Both the position numbers and the translations under genes were made by a program. 64,000 bases of DNA, taken from assembly GCA_025267735.1 (NCBI GenBank), contig CM046297.1:33506011-33570010 (forward strand), in the 5' to 3' direction. The stretch comes from Mactra quadrangularis (taxonomy: Eukaryota > Mollusca > Bivalvia > Venerida > Mactridae). Shown here in pieces: positions 14,301 through 25,379 of this stretch (the stretch's first letter is position 1; each line of letters opens with the position of its first letter). Below the pieces are notes generated by a model. That model saw nothing but the letters and a program-made list of their open reading frames with translations, searched no databases and was not told the DNA's origin.

Positions 14301-17300
14301 CTTGAAATGATAAAATATTTTGAATTAGTGACACAGAGATTACAGCCAAAGATGAAGGAATGCTTAATTTCCAAAATTGATCGAAATAAAAACAGGGAAA
14401 ATGAATTGATAAAAAATCAAGTAAAATGGACTATGAGTAAAAACTGATTTTTGGTGCAAACTGGATATGATTACATTCTACAAATGATGCAAAAATGAGG
14501 TAAGTTTTGTATACCTATATTTTACCGCATCATGTAACGATGCGTTGGAAGATATAAAAACATTGATCTTCCCAGTCATTTAATGTATCCATAATGCATA
14601 GTTTAAGCCTTGTTCATTTTCTTTTAGCAATATTTATTTCGACATTTACTGAATCATATATAGTCCCTTTGTATTTGTAAATTCAGGTTTAAAAAAAGGA
14701 CAACAAAATTACAATATTTACCTAGAAATGGCAACAGAGGAAGAATGTCATTGACCTTTATGTTTTGGATAATGGTTTCACGTTCGTGAGAAAGGTTTAT
14801 CCTATATTCAGTGCACATTTCTTCATCAATAGCCATTTCCACATTTTGCTGATCTGTATAATTTAGCATAGATTCATTACTTGGTGAGGGTGTATCGAGG
14901 TGTGTAAATGGTTGTCCACCTTTAATAGCAATCGGGTGCTGCTCTGACCTCAAAGCTTCTGCTGGAATCTTTCGAAATGTTTTATCCTTGGTCTCATTTT
15001 GATGATTTGAGTTTGTTGTGGAAGGTATTGGTCCTTCAGATGCCTGCAAATATTCGCGAAAATGAATGATCACCATCAAGGTCGTATTTATGGGTTGTCT
15101 TGGTTGTAATAAATGCATTTAACATTATTTCGCTGCAAGTTTCATCCTCTATATCAAAGATTTTGTGTTTTATATTTCAAACTAGTCATCTTTATTTTCT
15201 TATTGACTTTAATATATGGACTCAAAGGGGATGGTGTAAATGTAGTTTAATAAAAAAACTATATAAGAGGACTTAACTATCTTGAGGAACTAAACATTTC
15301 TATGATAGCTAAAGCATTGTGCTTCAATTACTTGGAAGTATTAAAAGATGCCCATTTAAAAATTGGTGTAGCCGCGGCCGTAGCGTAGTGGTTAGCAAGT
15401 CGGACTTCGAATCCGGAGATCGCGTGCATTTCATTCCACAGAAAACACCCATCAAAAGCAAAAGACATTTGACCTTATGTTGGCTGAACCTGCCTGTTTC
15501 TGAGAAAGTATTTCCTAACTATAGCTTAAAACACTTAAAATTGAAATAGCTGAGTATAGAACTTAGGAATGAAATGCTCTTTGAGGTTACCTGGTGTTAT
15601 CCCACTTTAAATCTTAAATACATGACCTAAGATTATTTGATCCACCCTTTTCATACCGGTAACCAGAGTCCTTGCATCCAGTCCTAACACAAATATTATG
15701 ATTTTGTTCTGAGTGACATGTAGCTTATTCTTAAGTTCCTGAGACAAACAATTGAACCATACTGCAGAACCATAATCAAAATAACACTGAATGAGAGATG
15801 TTGTTTGTAACTTTTTGGTGTGAAGATTTAAGAACTTCCTTTTTCTACTTTACTTTAGTCTAGAATAAGCTTTCGATATAATTGACCTGGCCTATGAATC
15901 AAAGACAAGATTCTGATTAAGAGTAGCACCTAGATATTTGACGGATTCTTTGGCTTCTATATGTTGACCATTGCAACTTACATTTAGATTTACTTGTGAT
16001 TTAACCTCTGTTTGGAACCAAATAAAACCGATTCAGTCTTACCTAGATGGAGAGATAACTTGTTACAAATTACCCAATGACTCAGAGTTTCCATTTTTAT
16101 ATGCTCGAAAGAATTTCGGGCATATTATGTTATATCCCCTGGCGTCCGTCTGTCCGTCTGTCCTTCCGTCCGTCTGTTAGCAATTTGGTTTCCGGAGCAT
16201 AACTTAAGTTCCATTTGGCCCACAATATTCAAACTTCATACGATGATTGTCCATATCGGGTAGAAGTCCCCTAATGATTTTGGGGTCACAAGGTCAAAGG
16301 TCAAGGTCACTATAACCTTAAAACTGAAAACAGTTTCCGGAGCATAACTTAAGTTGAAATATTCTCATGTCTTACAAATGCTCCATCTTAACTAAAAAAA
16401 CAACACTTTCGGGCATATAATGCTCCGCCTAGCGGTGCTCTTGTTGAGCTTTTAACTAAAAAAAACAACACTTTCGGGCATATAATGCTCCGCCTAGCGG
16501 TGCTCTTGTTGAGCTTTTAACTAAAAAAAACAACACTTTCGGGCATATAATGCTCCGCCTAGCGGTGCTCTTGTTGAGCTTTGAACTGATTATATGTCTG
16601 ACCGATATTTTCCAGATACCAAAATGGCTGAATAATCAGCGTACAGTTATAACTTATTCTTGAACACCAGACATATCATCCACATATATCAGAAACAACA
16701 AAGGGCCTAGTATAGAGCCCTTTTGAAAACCATAAGAAATACATGCTTGAGAGGATTGAATTCCATTTATATCAACTAACTGGATCCTGTCAGTAAGATA
16801 GGATTTAAACCATTGCACTGCAATATCAGATAGACCAATAGCCTTAAGTTTCATTATCAGAATAGCATGATTTACAGTATCAAATGCTTTTGCAAGTCCA
16901 GTAATACCAGCATACCTACAAAGTGACCTTTGTCCATTTGTAAACCTAATAAAATCTGAAAGATTAATAAGAAAATTGTCATTAGAAAATTCTTGCCTAA
17001 AACCAGATTGATATTCATACAAAAGATTTTTGCCGGTGAGATAATTTTCCAAGTGGTCAAACATAACTTTTTCTATGACTTTGGAAAGAACACTTAAAAT
17101 TGAAACCAGGTGGTAGTTGCCCACGTCTGTCTATCATTTTTCTTATAAAGGGGGTCTACCCGTGCAGACTTAAGATCATTGGGTACTGAATAATGGACAC
17201 ATTAATGATGTGGGTAAGCGGGGAAGAAATAATGGGAGCAGCGTCTCGGACAAAACGAACAGGAATACCGTCAAGCCCAGGGTTTTTTTTCTGATTGAGA

Positions 17301-20300
17301 GACACCAAATATTTAAAAATTTCATTTTCCGAAACAATGAAAAAAAAGAAATAATTTCGTTTGACACCCTTAGATGAGTAAAGATTAAAAACATAACTAC
17401 TTCCAAAAATATCTGTTCAAGATGGTAATTTTTCAACGAGTTTTGAAGCTACAGTAGTGCGAAATTATTGAATTGTTCTCCTACTTTTAACTTGCCAAAA
17501 CAAATTTCATCTCCAATTTTCAAGGCAAGATATCCTCCAGTTTGATCCTTTTTTAAGGCAAACCCAACGATTTTATATTATTCCAAAGTGACTTGGAATC
17601 AGACATATCTTTACAAGAATAATTGTTTTTAACTTTAAAAATAGCGTATTGAGTCTTATTTCTACATTCTTGAAAATAATTAAAATTCTTGTCAGTTTTA
17701 TTATTTTTATAAAGGTTAAAAGCGCTATATCTCTTTGTAATACAAGTTAATACATCTAAATTAATCCATTTCTCACATGAAAAGAAGTGTTAACTACATA
17801 TTTAAAGCATTAAGAGTTTTAACATACGACCGAAGATGTTTTACATTGACCACGGAATACACTTAATTTCAAATCGCTATTTGATTGAAGTTAAAAAAAA
17901 CGCCAATTCGTTGAATACTTTTACTCGTATGACATTTATATCGTTTTACTGTGTAATTATTTCAAGAAACTTGGAATTAGTGAAAACGATATTTACAATA
18001 TATATATGCTAACAACATACCTGAAAATAGATGTCTATGTTCTTATACACATGTTCAGTATTTTTCTTTTCTTCAGGATTGTACGTTTCGTAGGAATCGT
18101 CTGACTCAGTATCATATAAATCATCCAAATCGTCCCAATGGGTTTTATATCTTTCATCCAAATCGTCCGACGTAAGTTCTTTTGTAATGTCACGTGTTGA
18201 TTGTTGAGTCCTTACAGCTTGTTGTGTCAATGGTAGTGGAGGCAGTGGTCTTGAACCAATATATGTTACTCGGCTTCTTTCCCTCTGGATTATGGGGATA
18301 ATATGAGTTTATAAATACATGTACGATATAAACAAACACACAGAGACCCACCACGGTCTTTGAATGCTTTCTGGTGAGATGTCGTTTCTAATGTATATGT
18401 TTAAAGTTTACATCAACATCAAATTTTTTTATATATATTGTAGGGCTTCATATCCGTATATCGCATTATGATCGATAAGATAATCGTTTCGATAAAAAAG
18501 AACGATATTCGATATATCATATGATATTTTAAAAATCAATATAATTTTTATAACAGAGCAAAACAGTATTGTTTTACTCATTTAATTTAATCGTAGTGGA
18601 ACCAGACTACTGAATGCACCGTCATACTAATATTTTTGTTTTTCTTAATGAAATATCATTGCACCTAGTGAGTCTGGATCTAGACATCATTTTTTTCTGC
18701 CGACAGGATGTTTGGTTTCAGTTTTTTTTATATATTTCAGTAAGTCATATTTGCATGACGCTTAAAAAGATCGGCAAAAGGGAAAAATACTCATTTAAAA
18801 CTAAAACTATTTACATGACATATAGCTTCTGTTCAATCAAGTGCTCTTTATTTTGCGGATCTGTCCTTACCAATCCGTGTGACTATTGGTTCCCAGAAGT
18901 GAAAATTGAAAATCAAAAACAAAAAGGGCAGTCTAACCGCAACAGATACTTCCCAATAACAAAACATGATGTACCCGGTTTCAGACGTTTGCGTAAAGGT
19001 GTGTCATAATATTAGATAGTTCGTCCACAGTTTAGCCCATACCGAACTGGAAGCAGTAGGATGTTGATTTGGCTATACAAAATATCAACCGATTTGAAGG
19101 CCATGATTTATTTGTTTGTATAATTGTCATTGATCGATATTTAGTTCGATACGGAAGCGTTCGGTCCGATATATCTATCGAACCTACAATACCGGTATTC
19201 GTTGATATCGTATACCGGTGTAGAGCCCTAGTGTAGTACGTGTTATCGTTAAACGCCCGTTTGAAAAACGGGACGTATTATGTTATGATGTTGTCCGTCT
19301 GTCCGTCTGTCTGTTCGTCCGTGGACAATTGATTTTCGGATGATAACTCAAGAAATGATGTACCTAGGTTCTTTTAATTTTATGTGTGTATAGCCATTGG
19401 GTAGAGGGGGGCCCCTATTGATTTTGCGATCAGGATCAAAAGTCAATATTACTGGGACTTAAAATAAGAAAACTTTGTCCGGACAATAACTCAACACAGA
19501 CCGTACCTAGATTCACCAATTTTTATGTGTGGATAGCCCTTGGGTCAAGGATGTGCCTTATCGATCAACGGGTAAGGTCACTGGAACTTATTGTATGAAA
19601 AACCCTTTGTCCGGTCGATAACTCAACAACGGATTCACATAGGTTCCACAATTTTTATTTGTGAATAGTCCTGGTGTCAAGGATGAGCTCTATTGATTTT
19701 ATGACACCATGATTTAAGGTCAAGGTCACTGGGACTTAAAATATGAAAACTTTGTACGGTGGATAACTCAACAACAGGTTCACTTCGGATCTTCAAATTT
19801 TATGAGTGGATAGCCCTTGGGGAGAGAGTTTACCCTATTGATATTGAGACCCAAGAGTCAAAGGTCAAGGTCACTGGATCTTAAGATAGGAAAAGTTAGG
19901 CAATAACTCAAGAAAGACTGTACCAGGATTCACCAAATTTTATTTGTGGATAGCCCTTGGATCATGGATGTGTTATATTGATTTTCAGACCCCAGAGTCA
20001 AAGGTCAAGGTCATTGGGTCTTTAAAAATGAAAAAGTTGTCCAGATGATAATTCAACAATGGATTCACTTAAATGACCAAATTTTTTAAGTAGATATCCC
20101 TTGGTTAGCGAGTATACCCTATTGATTTTGAGACCCCAGGTCAAAAGTCAAGGTCACTGGGACATATGATAGGAAAACTTTGTCCGGGCAAAAACTCAAC
20201 AACCTCTTTTCCTAGGTTCACCAAATTTTTGTGTTGATAGCCGTTGTGTAAAGAGTTTGTCTATCTGGTTTTTGGCTAAGGGGTCAAAGGTCAAGGTTAC

Positions 20301-22920
20301 GGTGATTCATATTGTAATATTTTGTCCGGACAATAACTTGACAACATATTCACTAAGGTTCACCAAATTTTACGTGTGGATAGCCTTTGTGTAAAGGGTG
20401 TGTCTTTTTGGTTATGAGGTTCCGGCGTCAAAGGTCAATGTTGCTGAGATTGCATATGAAACAATATTGTCTAGACGATAGCTCAACAACTGATTTACTT
20501 AGGTTTACCACATTTTATATGTATATAGCCCTTCTGTCAAGAAAAATTGCCCTATTGAATCTGTTGCCAAGAGGTCGAAGGTCAAGGTCACTGGAACATC
20601 ATATAGAAAACTTTGTTTGTTCAATAACTCAACCACAGCTTAAAAAAGGTTAATCAAATTTGTGTAGATAGCCCATGGGTCAGGGACGTGCTCTATTGGT
20701 TCTGAGGCCCTAGTGTCAAAGGTCAAGGTCACTGGAAGTACATATTGGATTTGTTGTGCCGGTGATAACTCGCAAGCAGCTGTATCTAGGTTCATGAAAT
20801 ATTTGCTTTGGATAGCCCTTTGGCCAAGGATGTGACCTATTTATTTTTAGTTCCAGGGGTCATAGGTCAAGGTCACCAGTACTTCATTTGGAACAGAATA
20901 CAGCATGGACAGCACACGTGCGTATAATGCACCACCCAGCGGAGTTCTTATTATTTATGATACTTGTAAAATTTATTACCAATTTACAATATGTCATGCA
21001 GAGCATTTGTTTAATGGCAACGTTTTACGTTAAAATATATAAAACATTCATTCGATAATTTCAAGATATGCAAAATATTCAAATCACATTTATAAGTTGT
21101 AGGATTTTCCATTAAATATTACATGATGTCACGTATATTTATGCCATTTTCTAGCACTCTGTTTAGGTCTGGAAAGTTTTATTCAGTACTTGTCCTTTTG
21201 TTAATTTAAAAATAGGAATGTGCTGTCAATGTAACCACGTTAAGTACAATGTAACTAAATACACGGTCTGATATACCATTGTTCTAATTTATTGCTATTT
21301 ACAAATGTATTATTAGTTCTCATTACGTATGTTTAATAACACTTATAATAGAGACACATGTAATGAAATATACGTGTAAGATTTGAAGAATTACAATAGA
21401 CCAAAATGTAATGTACATTTAAAATCAGATCGTAAATAATGATGATAACTACTTGAAATGATTCTATTTGTCTTGCTAAACTTGCATTTAGAACAATGTA
21501 CATGTAAGTATAATTCATAAAAAGTGTCCCCCATTTGCACCACTGTTGTGTTTGGATTTTAATTTTTCATGCAATACCATTCTTTTTTTTTTTTTTATTA
21601 AGATTTCCATATTATACAATCCCACATATAACATAATATATCATAAAATATATACAAGAATACATGACTTGGAATGTGTACAATATGTTAAACAAAATTA
21701 TTTAAAGATAGAAATGATAGGTAAATTTGTTTCCATACTATACAATCCCAAATATTACATAATATAACATAAAAAATATACATGACTACATGACTTGGAA
21801 TGTGTACAATATGTTAAACAAAATTATCTAAAGATAGAAATGATAGGTAATTTGTAGGTTAGTGTAACAGTTACAAAGATTATATATATAAGACTACATA
21901 AATTATACAAGGTTAAACAAAAAATATTCAAAGATGGAGATGAAAGTTAAGAAGTATATCCGTTTAGGTGGACGAGTACTTTTTGATTATAACAATAATT
22001 CATATTTGGTTTTAAATTTCTTGTATTTGTCATTATTTAATGCAATATTAAGTTCAATATCAATTTTATGATCTAGAAAGGACAAGAAAGTGCTAAAGTT
22101 TGGAATAGTTTGTCTTGATTTGCATTTGAATATAAAGTATTTCATTAGTAAAATGGCAAAATTAATAGCATCGTATTGGCTTGATTGCTCTAGAACTCCA
22201 AAGATAATCATATGGAAGCAATACCATTCTTAGTACTCTCATTTAATGCCATATTAATTGTTAAGCTCGAATAAAACTGACTGGGTCTTCAATAAAATGG
22301 CTCTAAGTTTAGGAAGCAGACTTTTACCAATTCATTCATTCTTTCATAATTCGAATACTTTCATACACGACAAAAAGTCTTAGTCCCAAAATTATCGACT
22401 TAAAAAATCAAAACCGGGTTTCTAAAGTGTGTTACTTGGATTTGGGTTATTTAGCGATTTTGTAGCTTTAAAATACAGATCAATGTGTGATAATTTAATG
22501 TATACATAAATATTTAAACATTTTGTAGCCCAACACTAATGAACTTCACTTCAGTGAAATATACCAATTCATGACATTACACCTATAGAAATTCCCGGGC
22601 GGGCATACTTTGTGGAGCTTGGTCATGAAACAATTTCTACGGCCATTCTTTCTCCTACCACTGATTCTAAATTATGTAGGAAAGTAGTCAGTCACTGACG
22701 GAAGTATGCGCCTAGTAGTTGGTTAACACATAATTCATAGATTTAGCCTTTCCAAGAACAGTGAGTATGTTGACTTAGTGCCGTTATATGACCTATACAA
22801 TGTGTTGCTACGGCGTTAAACCCAACAAGAAAAAAAACACCTATAGTTCTTTATACAATTAAGTATCAAAAATATCTAACCTACCTTTTTCACCTTTCTA
22901 GCACTTTGGTAATTTCCCAT
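11097..22920 (-). CDS. Tandem-CARD, coiled-coil protein with myristoylation-type N-terminus (locus A, complete 7-exon model)
   Basis: The model joins, in transcript order, 22920-22885, 18284-18021, 15043-14722, 14080-13949, 13035-12685, 12221-11949 and 11329-11097. The total is 1,611 nt, an exact multiple of three, giving 536 residues and a TAA stop. All six introns are GT-AG and exon phases agree. Residues 1-12 begin MGNYQS and end in a basic run, fitting N-myristoylation. Residues 13-100 hold RPLPPLPL and an acidic stretch. CARD-like domain 1 covers about 182-254 and domain 2 about 272-355. Both resemble the MDA5/RIG-I CARD pattern (I.V..IL..L.FL, then LL..I.....W...F..VL). A coiled coil spans about 403-455. 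No helicase, TIR, kinase or transmembrane segment is visible. By family knowledge, CARDs oligomerise in antiviral or inflammatory signalling, so an adaptor or regulator at a membrane is inferred, not shown. The nearest AATAAA-type signal downstream is near 10,665. Extra exons in the long first two introns cannot be excluded. Confidence 0.72.
11949..12221 (-). CDS. Locus A exon 6, coiled coil
   Basis: A 273-bp exon in phase 1 at both ends lies between a TTTTTTGTAG acceptor and a GTGAGA donor. The first third is polar. The rest is a charged heptad-like helix beginning LIQLEKERNELRQEK and continuing through IERKIAQLDIQIE, so it is probably a dimerising or trimerising coiled coil. Locus B (26776-27042) and locus C (end of 51192-51675) encode the same helix. 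Confidence 0.75.
12685..13035 (-). CDS. Locus A exon 5, CARD 2
   Basis: The exon is 351 bp, with a GTTTTAG acceptor and a GTAATT donor, in phase 1 at both ends. It carries a complete second CARD-like domain. Key features are ELMPYLMYYDLITDTDKEKI, a Gly-Ala segment preceding ALVLLERI, and NDWYMSFIEVLE. This matches the remembered layout of MDA5 CARD 2, in which a leucine-rich helix precedes a LLT..D...I turn and the domain ends in NW...F..VL. Three copies of this exon in the window keep the same domain, which argues for past selection on the protein. Confidence 0.8.
13456..13870. repeat. Tandem ~140-bp units in a locus A intron
   Basis: Three degenerate units with TTTTTACTGCAACTGTTTTA, AACTTTAAATATGT and CATCTCATGTGACAAGG segments. 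The same array is at 30,060-30,450 in locus B. In reverse complement it is the array at the window end (63,492-64,000). Confidence 0.75.
13949..14080 (-). CDS. Locus A exon 4, second half of CARD 1
   Basis: The 132-bp exon lies between a CCCTTGCAG acceptor and a GTAAGG donor, in phase 1 at both ends. It encodes the C-terminal CARD helices: DDIYAEA, then AVRMILGEMERS, then NWCTFIGALEECG. The Trp-x-x-Phe-x-x-Ala-Leu signature is typical of RLR-type CARDs. The locus B equivalent at 30549-30680 is fully open, and the locus C equivalent is at 49682-49816. Confidence 0.78.
14722..15043 (-). CDS. Locus A exon 3, linker and first half of CARD 1
   Basis: This exon runs from a TTTGCAG acceptor to a GTAAAT donor and ends in phase 1. 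The first 80 or so residues are a polar, probably disordered linker. The last 26 (from INLSHERETI to LLPFL) form the first two CARD helices, matching the R..I...I.V..IL..L.FL pattern of MDA5 CARD 1. The same CARD half ends the locus C exon at 48723-49062 (HDILPLLPFL) and survives as a short remnant in locus B at 31315-31394. Confidence 0.75.
15368..15455 (+). repeat. tRNA-Ser-like SINE head
   Basis: GGCCGTAGCGTAGTGGTTAG resembles a tRNA 5' half with A box, followed by GGACTTCGAATCCGGAGATC. The same unit is in locus B at 31,680-31,765. There is no complete cloverleaf, so a functional tRNA is unlikely. Confidence 0.6.
15640..17795 (-). mobile_element. CR1/L2-type LINE remnant in a locus A intron
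   Basis: Read on the minus strand in broken frames. The linker has ECRNKTQYAIFKVKN and DSKSLWNNIKSLG. The RT start reads NQKKNPGLDGIPVRFVRDAA. An open stretch at 16654-17124 carries the NYHLVSILSVLSKVIEKV, GFRQEFS, AKAFDTVNHAIL, GSILGPLLFLIYVDDM motifs. A YADYSAIL segment (YADD changed) follows near 16,630. After a repeat insertion it resumes at about 16,060 with LSLHLGKTESVLFGSK and VKYLGATLNQNL. Several stops and frameshifts show it is dead. The endonuclease region is absent, so it is 5' truncated. The copy in locus B (31,970-33,600) shows that insertion preceded the duplication. Confidence 0.85.
16100..16583. repeat. GGGCATAT-ended repeat with a 65-bp triplicated end
   Basis: Inserted in the copy A LINE after the segmental duplication. 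It starts with TTTCGGGCATATTATG and a CCGTCTGTCCGTCTGTCC stretch, contains one AAGGTCAAAGGTCAAGGTCA unit at about 16,290, and ends with GGGCATATAATGCTCCGCC. The end is repeated three times with a 65-bp period (starts at 16,411, 16,476 and 16,541). It looks like a short relative of the AGGTCA arrays elsewhere in the window. Confidence 0.75.
18021..18284 (-). CDS. Locus A exon 2, proline-rich and acidic linker
   Basis: An open 88-codon exon lies between a TCCAG acceptor and a GTATGT donor, in phase 0 at both ends. It encodes RPLPPLPL, a PxxP-type stretch that could bind SH3 domains, then Asp/Glu/Tyr-rich low-complexity sequence with repeated DDLD motifs. The locus C exon at 47901-48102 has a matching layout (RRPLPLPPPSP followed by acidic, Tyr-rich sequence). 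Locus B has lost this exon through a deletion that begins at its donor site. Confidence 0.7.
18441..19230. mobile_element. Non-autonomous DNA transposon, TAGGGCT termini
   Basis: The left end reads TAGGGCTTCATATCCGTATA. The right end, in reverse complement, reads TAGGGCTCTACACCGGTATA. These are imperfect terminal inverted repeats, followed by more degenerate palindromic ATCGATA-rich sequence at both ends. The interior shows no transposase. A related copy in the opposite orientation lies at 6,617-7,345. TAGGG-type ends suggest a hAT relative, but no 8-bp target duplication is clear. Confidence 0.65.
19251..20950 (+). repeat. AGGTCAAGGTCA tandem array, copy 1 (first intron region of locus A)
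   Basis: About ten degenerate units of roughly 140-165 bp, most containing AAAGGTCAAGGTCACTGG or a variant and a downstream TGTCCGG..AATAACTCAACA segment. It begins AAACGCCCGTTTGAAAAACG with a CCGTCTGTCCGTCTG stretch and ends CACACGTGCGTATAATG. The AGGTCA repeats match nuclear-receptor half-sites, but function is unproven. Small frames inside are not genes. Confidence 0.85.
21604..21852. repeat. Tandem ~125-bp duplication
   Basis: Two near-identical copies carry TACATGACTTGGAATGTGTA and TAGAAATGATAGGTAA. The flanks are AT-rich without a gene. This lies in the 5' intron of locus A. Confidence 0.8.
22590..22840 (+). repeat. SINE body, same family as 24,365-24,665
   Basis: GGTCATGAAACAATTTCTAC, CCATTCTTTCTCCTACCAC and CTACGGCGTTAAACCCAACA mark the body and tail. 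The tRNA-like head is mostly missing. Confidence 0.7.
22885..22920 (-). CDS. Locus A exon 1, MGN..S start
   Basis: Twelve codons read MGNYQSARKVKK and end at a GTAGGT donor in phase 0. The next exon also starts in phase 0. Gly2 followed by a small residue at position 6 and then basic residues is the classic N-myristoyltransferase pattern. The same 36-bp exon and donor exist in locus B at 35920-35955, along with about 240 bp of conserved upstream sequence. That conservation is the main support for calling this the true 5' coding exon. Its shortness is the main reason for doubt. Confidence 0.6.
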
Positions 22921-24364
22921 TATGCACGACAGTTACTTCCGACTATTGATTACAATTATTTAAATTTACATTTAAATCATAATTAACTCACGGTTGTTTT
23001 GCAATTTTTATCAAATGTAATTATTAACCATATTAACTACTTTGCCAAATAATAAACTCAATACAACATCCCTAAATGTATTATCATGACTGTGTAGGTT
23101 ATTTACAAATTACATAAGGCCTATTTCATCCGTAATGTAAACAAATTTTGTCGCCTATTGTGCCGGTATATACCTTGAATACATAACATATTTGATCAAG
23201 TGGCGTGAAATTCAGGAAACCACATGAATAGTTCTCGATACTTTTTGTGATACTTTTGCGGTTTTTTTTTTGTGGCATTGAAACGATTAAAGCTCGTATT
23301 TATTTGTCAGAGTTTAAAGACACAACTGCTTTTTGGTGGATATAAGGGTAGAATTTCAGTATGTCACGGTGAATGGATATAACAATTGAGGCCCTGCAAT
23401 GAGTGCATGAAGCTACTTCAAATGTAGCGTTTACATAAATGAATCTTAGTATCGAACCGCAAAAAACTAATGGACAACATTTGCTGCTTTGAGTTTAAGT
23501 CAAAATATTTGATACAACTGACGTGATTAAAGTCTGTCGACATAAATGGCGAGACATCGGATGCCGACACCTAAGTGACAGTATTAAGCTCTCATTCTCT
23601 TTGAAAAGCGGGACTTAACTGTACTGTTTTTCCGAGTTGTATATTCTGCCATATGTTACCCATCGTATACGGACAATGAAGAAGATTTGGTACACGAAGG
23701 CACTTGGTGAAAATACTTCTGTGAAACTTTGGTTTAAGTCCATTGACAAATGTAAATGAAATTATGAATAGAAAAATGTTTTATAAATGTCTAATTGTTG
23801 ATCAGCTACGAAGAGAATTGTCGTCTGCTCAATTAAATTTTGTCTGCTAAATTTAATATTATATTCATTTTGTTAATGACGGACATATTGTCTGAATGAC
23901 TAACTAAAAATTGTAAAGGTCAAAGAAACAAAAACAACTGTAAACATAAATCATTTTGATATAATAAAACCAGTATATAATATATACAGTAGTTTGAATT
24001 TACACTTTTCCAAAAGTAAATATAATTTAATTCATGAATAGAAAGATATTGTGTCGATAACATTAAAACAGAGTTAATATTATGGATATGTTAAATACAA
24101 TTTTCTTTTTTCTGCATGTATAAAATTATGTATACACCCATACATATTCATGCAACATTCCACACAAATAATCAAACATTTTTTTGTGGGAGAACAAAAT
24201 CTTCAATGAATAAAAAATTCAAACATTATGTTACAATATCAGCTGCATACAATGTTTGTAATTTTTGAGTATCCAGAAAATATATTAAAAAATAGAAGAA
24301 GGATTGTATATGAGAATAGAAATAGAAATACCACGAACTAATTGATGCTTTGACAGGTGAGTTA

Positions 24365-24665
24365 AAGTCAGTCAACTAACTCAGTTGATTGCCCGCAAGT
24401 CTTCCGATAGATAGATCGTCGGTTCTATTCCTGGCCGGGAATGCTTTAATAGAGTTTTGTCATGAAACATTTTTACGACCATTCTCCCTTTACCACCGAT
24501 TCTTAATCATGTGAGATAGTTGTCAGTCTGACGGAAGTATGTGCCTAGTAACTAGTTAATAGCTTAAACCAGATATTTAGGCTTCCTACGAACGATCGGT
24601 AGTTTGACTGAACGTTGTGATTTGACATGTATAATGTGCTGCGTAAATCCAAAAAGTAAGAAAAG
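24365..24665 (+). repeat. tRNA-derived SINE
   Basis: The head has an A-box-like TAACTCAGTTGATTG and a B-box-like GGTTCTATTCC. The body matches 22,590-22,840 (GTCATGAAACATTTTTACGA, CTGACGGAAGTATG, TGCCTAGTAACTAGTTAA). It ends near GTGCTGCGTAAATCC. Confidence 0.7.
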
Positions 24666-25379
24666 ACAACAGTTGATATAATGCTATTCAGTACAATTAT
24701 ACCGAAAAATAACATCGTAATGTTAACGTATTTTCTTGATTCTGATTAACAAACCATTTTCAATACGGTCCACAAAGATATTGACGATGTTCAAATATAT
24801 AAGCAATAATGACGATTAACGATTTCAACATGTAATGTTTAAATGAAAATTTAATGTGAATTTTCTGAACAAATATCTTTATTAGATAATTAGAATCGAA
24901 AATTACTCTTTTGAATTTGACCAAAAACCGAATCGAATAGCCAAAACTTACAAATACCTAGGGGTAGTCTTTTCGTAAACTGGTAGCATCCTTTATTACG
25001 TAAAGCAACCAATAATATGGGTAAATAAAGCTATTTTTGCATTTCGTGCTCAAATAAACAACTTACATTCACATCAAGTTCTTCAACTAAAGTTATTTGA
25101 TTGCACGATATTACCAAATATTACGAAATCAAGGGTAAAAAACCTAAAAAACTTCATTGTAATTTTCTAGAACTTTAATTCAATATCGTAAAAGTCCACC
25201 TTAGTATATACTCTACGCGGAGCTAGGTCAACATACCGTTTTAATTACCATTAAAACTACAAATATTAACTTTTGAAGTTATATAGTAAGTGACAATAAA
25301 TCTAAAATAGCACATTTTTGTTATAAATGCATATTGTCATGTCCTATTTCATGGTTAAATTATATTTCAAATATATCAG

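Larger units (their letters stand above)
10330..23170 (-). repeat. Segmental duplication, copy A
   Basis: Coding exons, introns, the intronic LINE, tandem arrays and about 240 bp upstream of exon 1 all match the block at 25,440-36,205 in the same orientation. The match continues through non-coding sequence, so this is a DNA-level tandem duplication. Copy A alone carries the 16,100-16,580 repeat insertion. Copy A also holds the DNA transposon and AGGTCA array (18,441-20,950), most of which is deleted in B. Boundaries are by eye and approximate. Confidence 0.8.

Noticed and set aside
15368..15455. Possible tRNA-Ser
   Set aside because: Only the 5' half looks like a tRNA, and the same unit is duplicated in locus B inside an intron. 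Treated as a SINE head.
16872..17060. Minus-strand frame overlapping the LINE RT
   Set aside because: Out of frame with the RT motifs; a shadow of the LINE.
18614..19009. 131-codon plus-strand frame
   Set aside because: Lies inside the TAGGGCT DNA transposon, shows no transposase motif, and the related copy at 6,617-7,345 is not open in the same frame.
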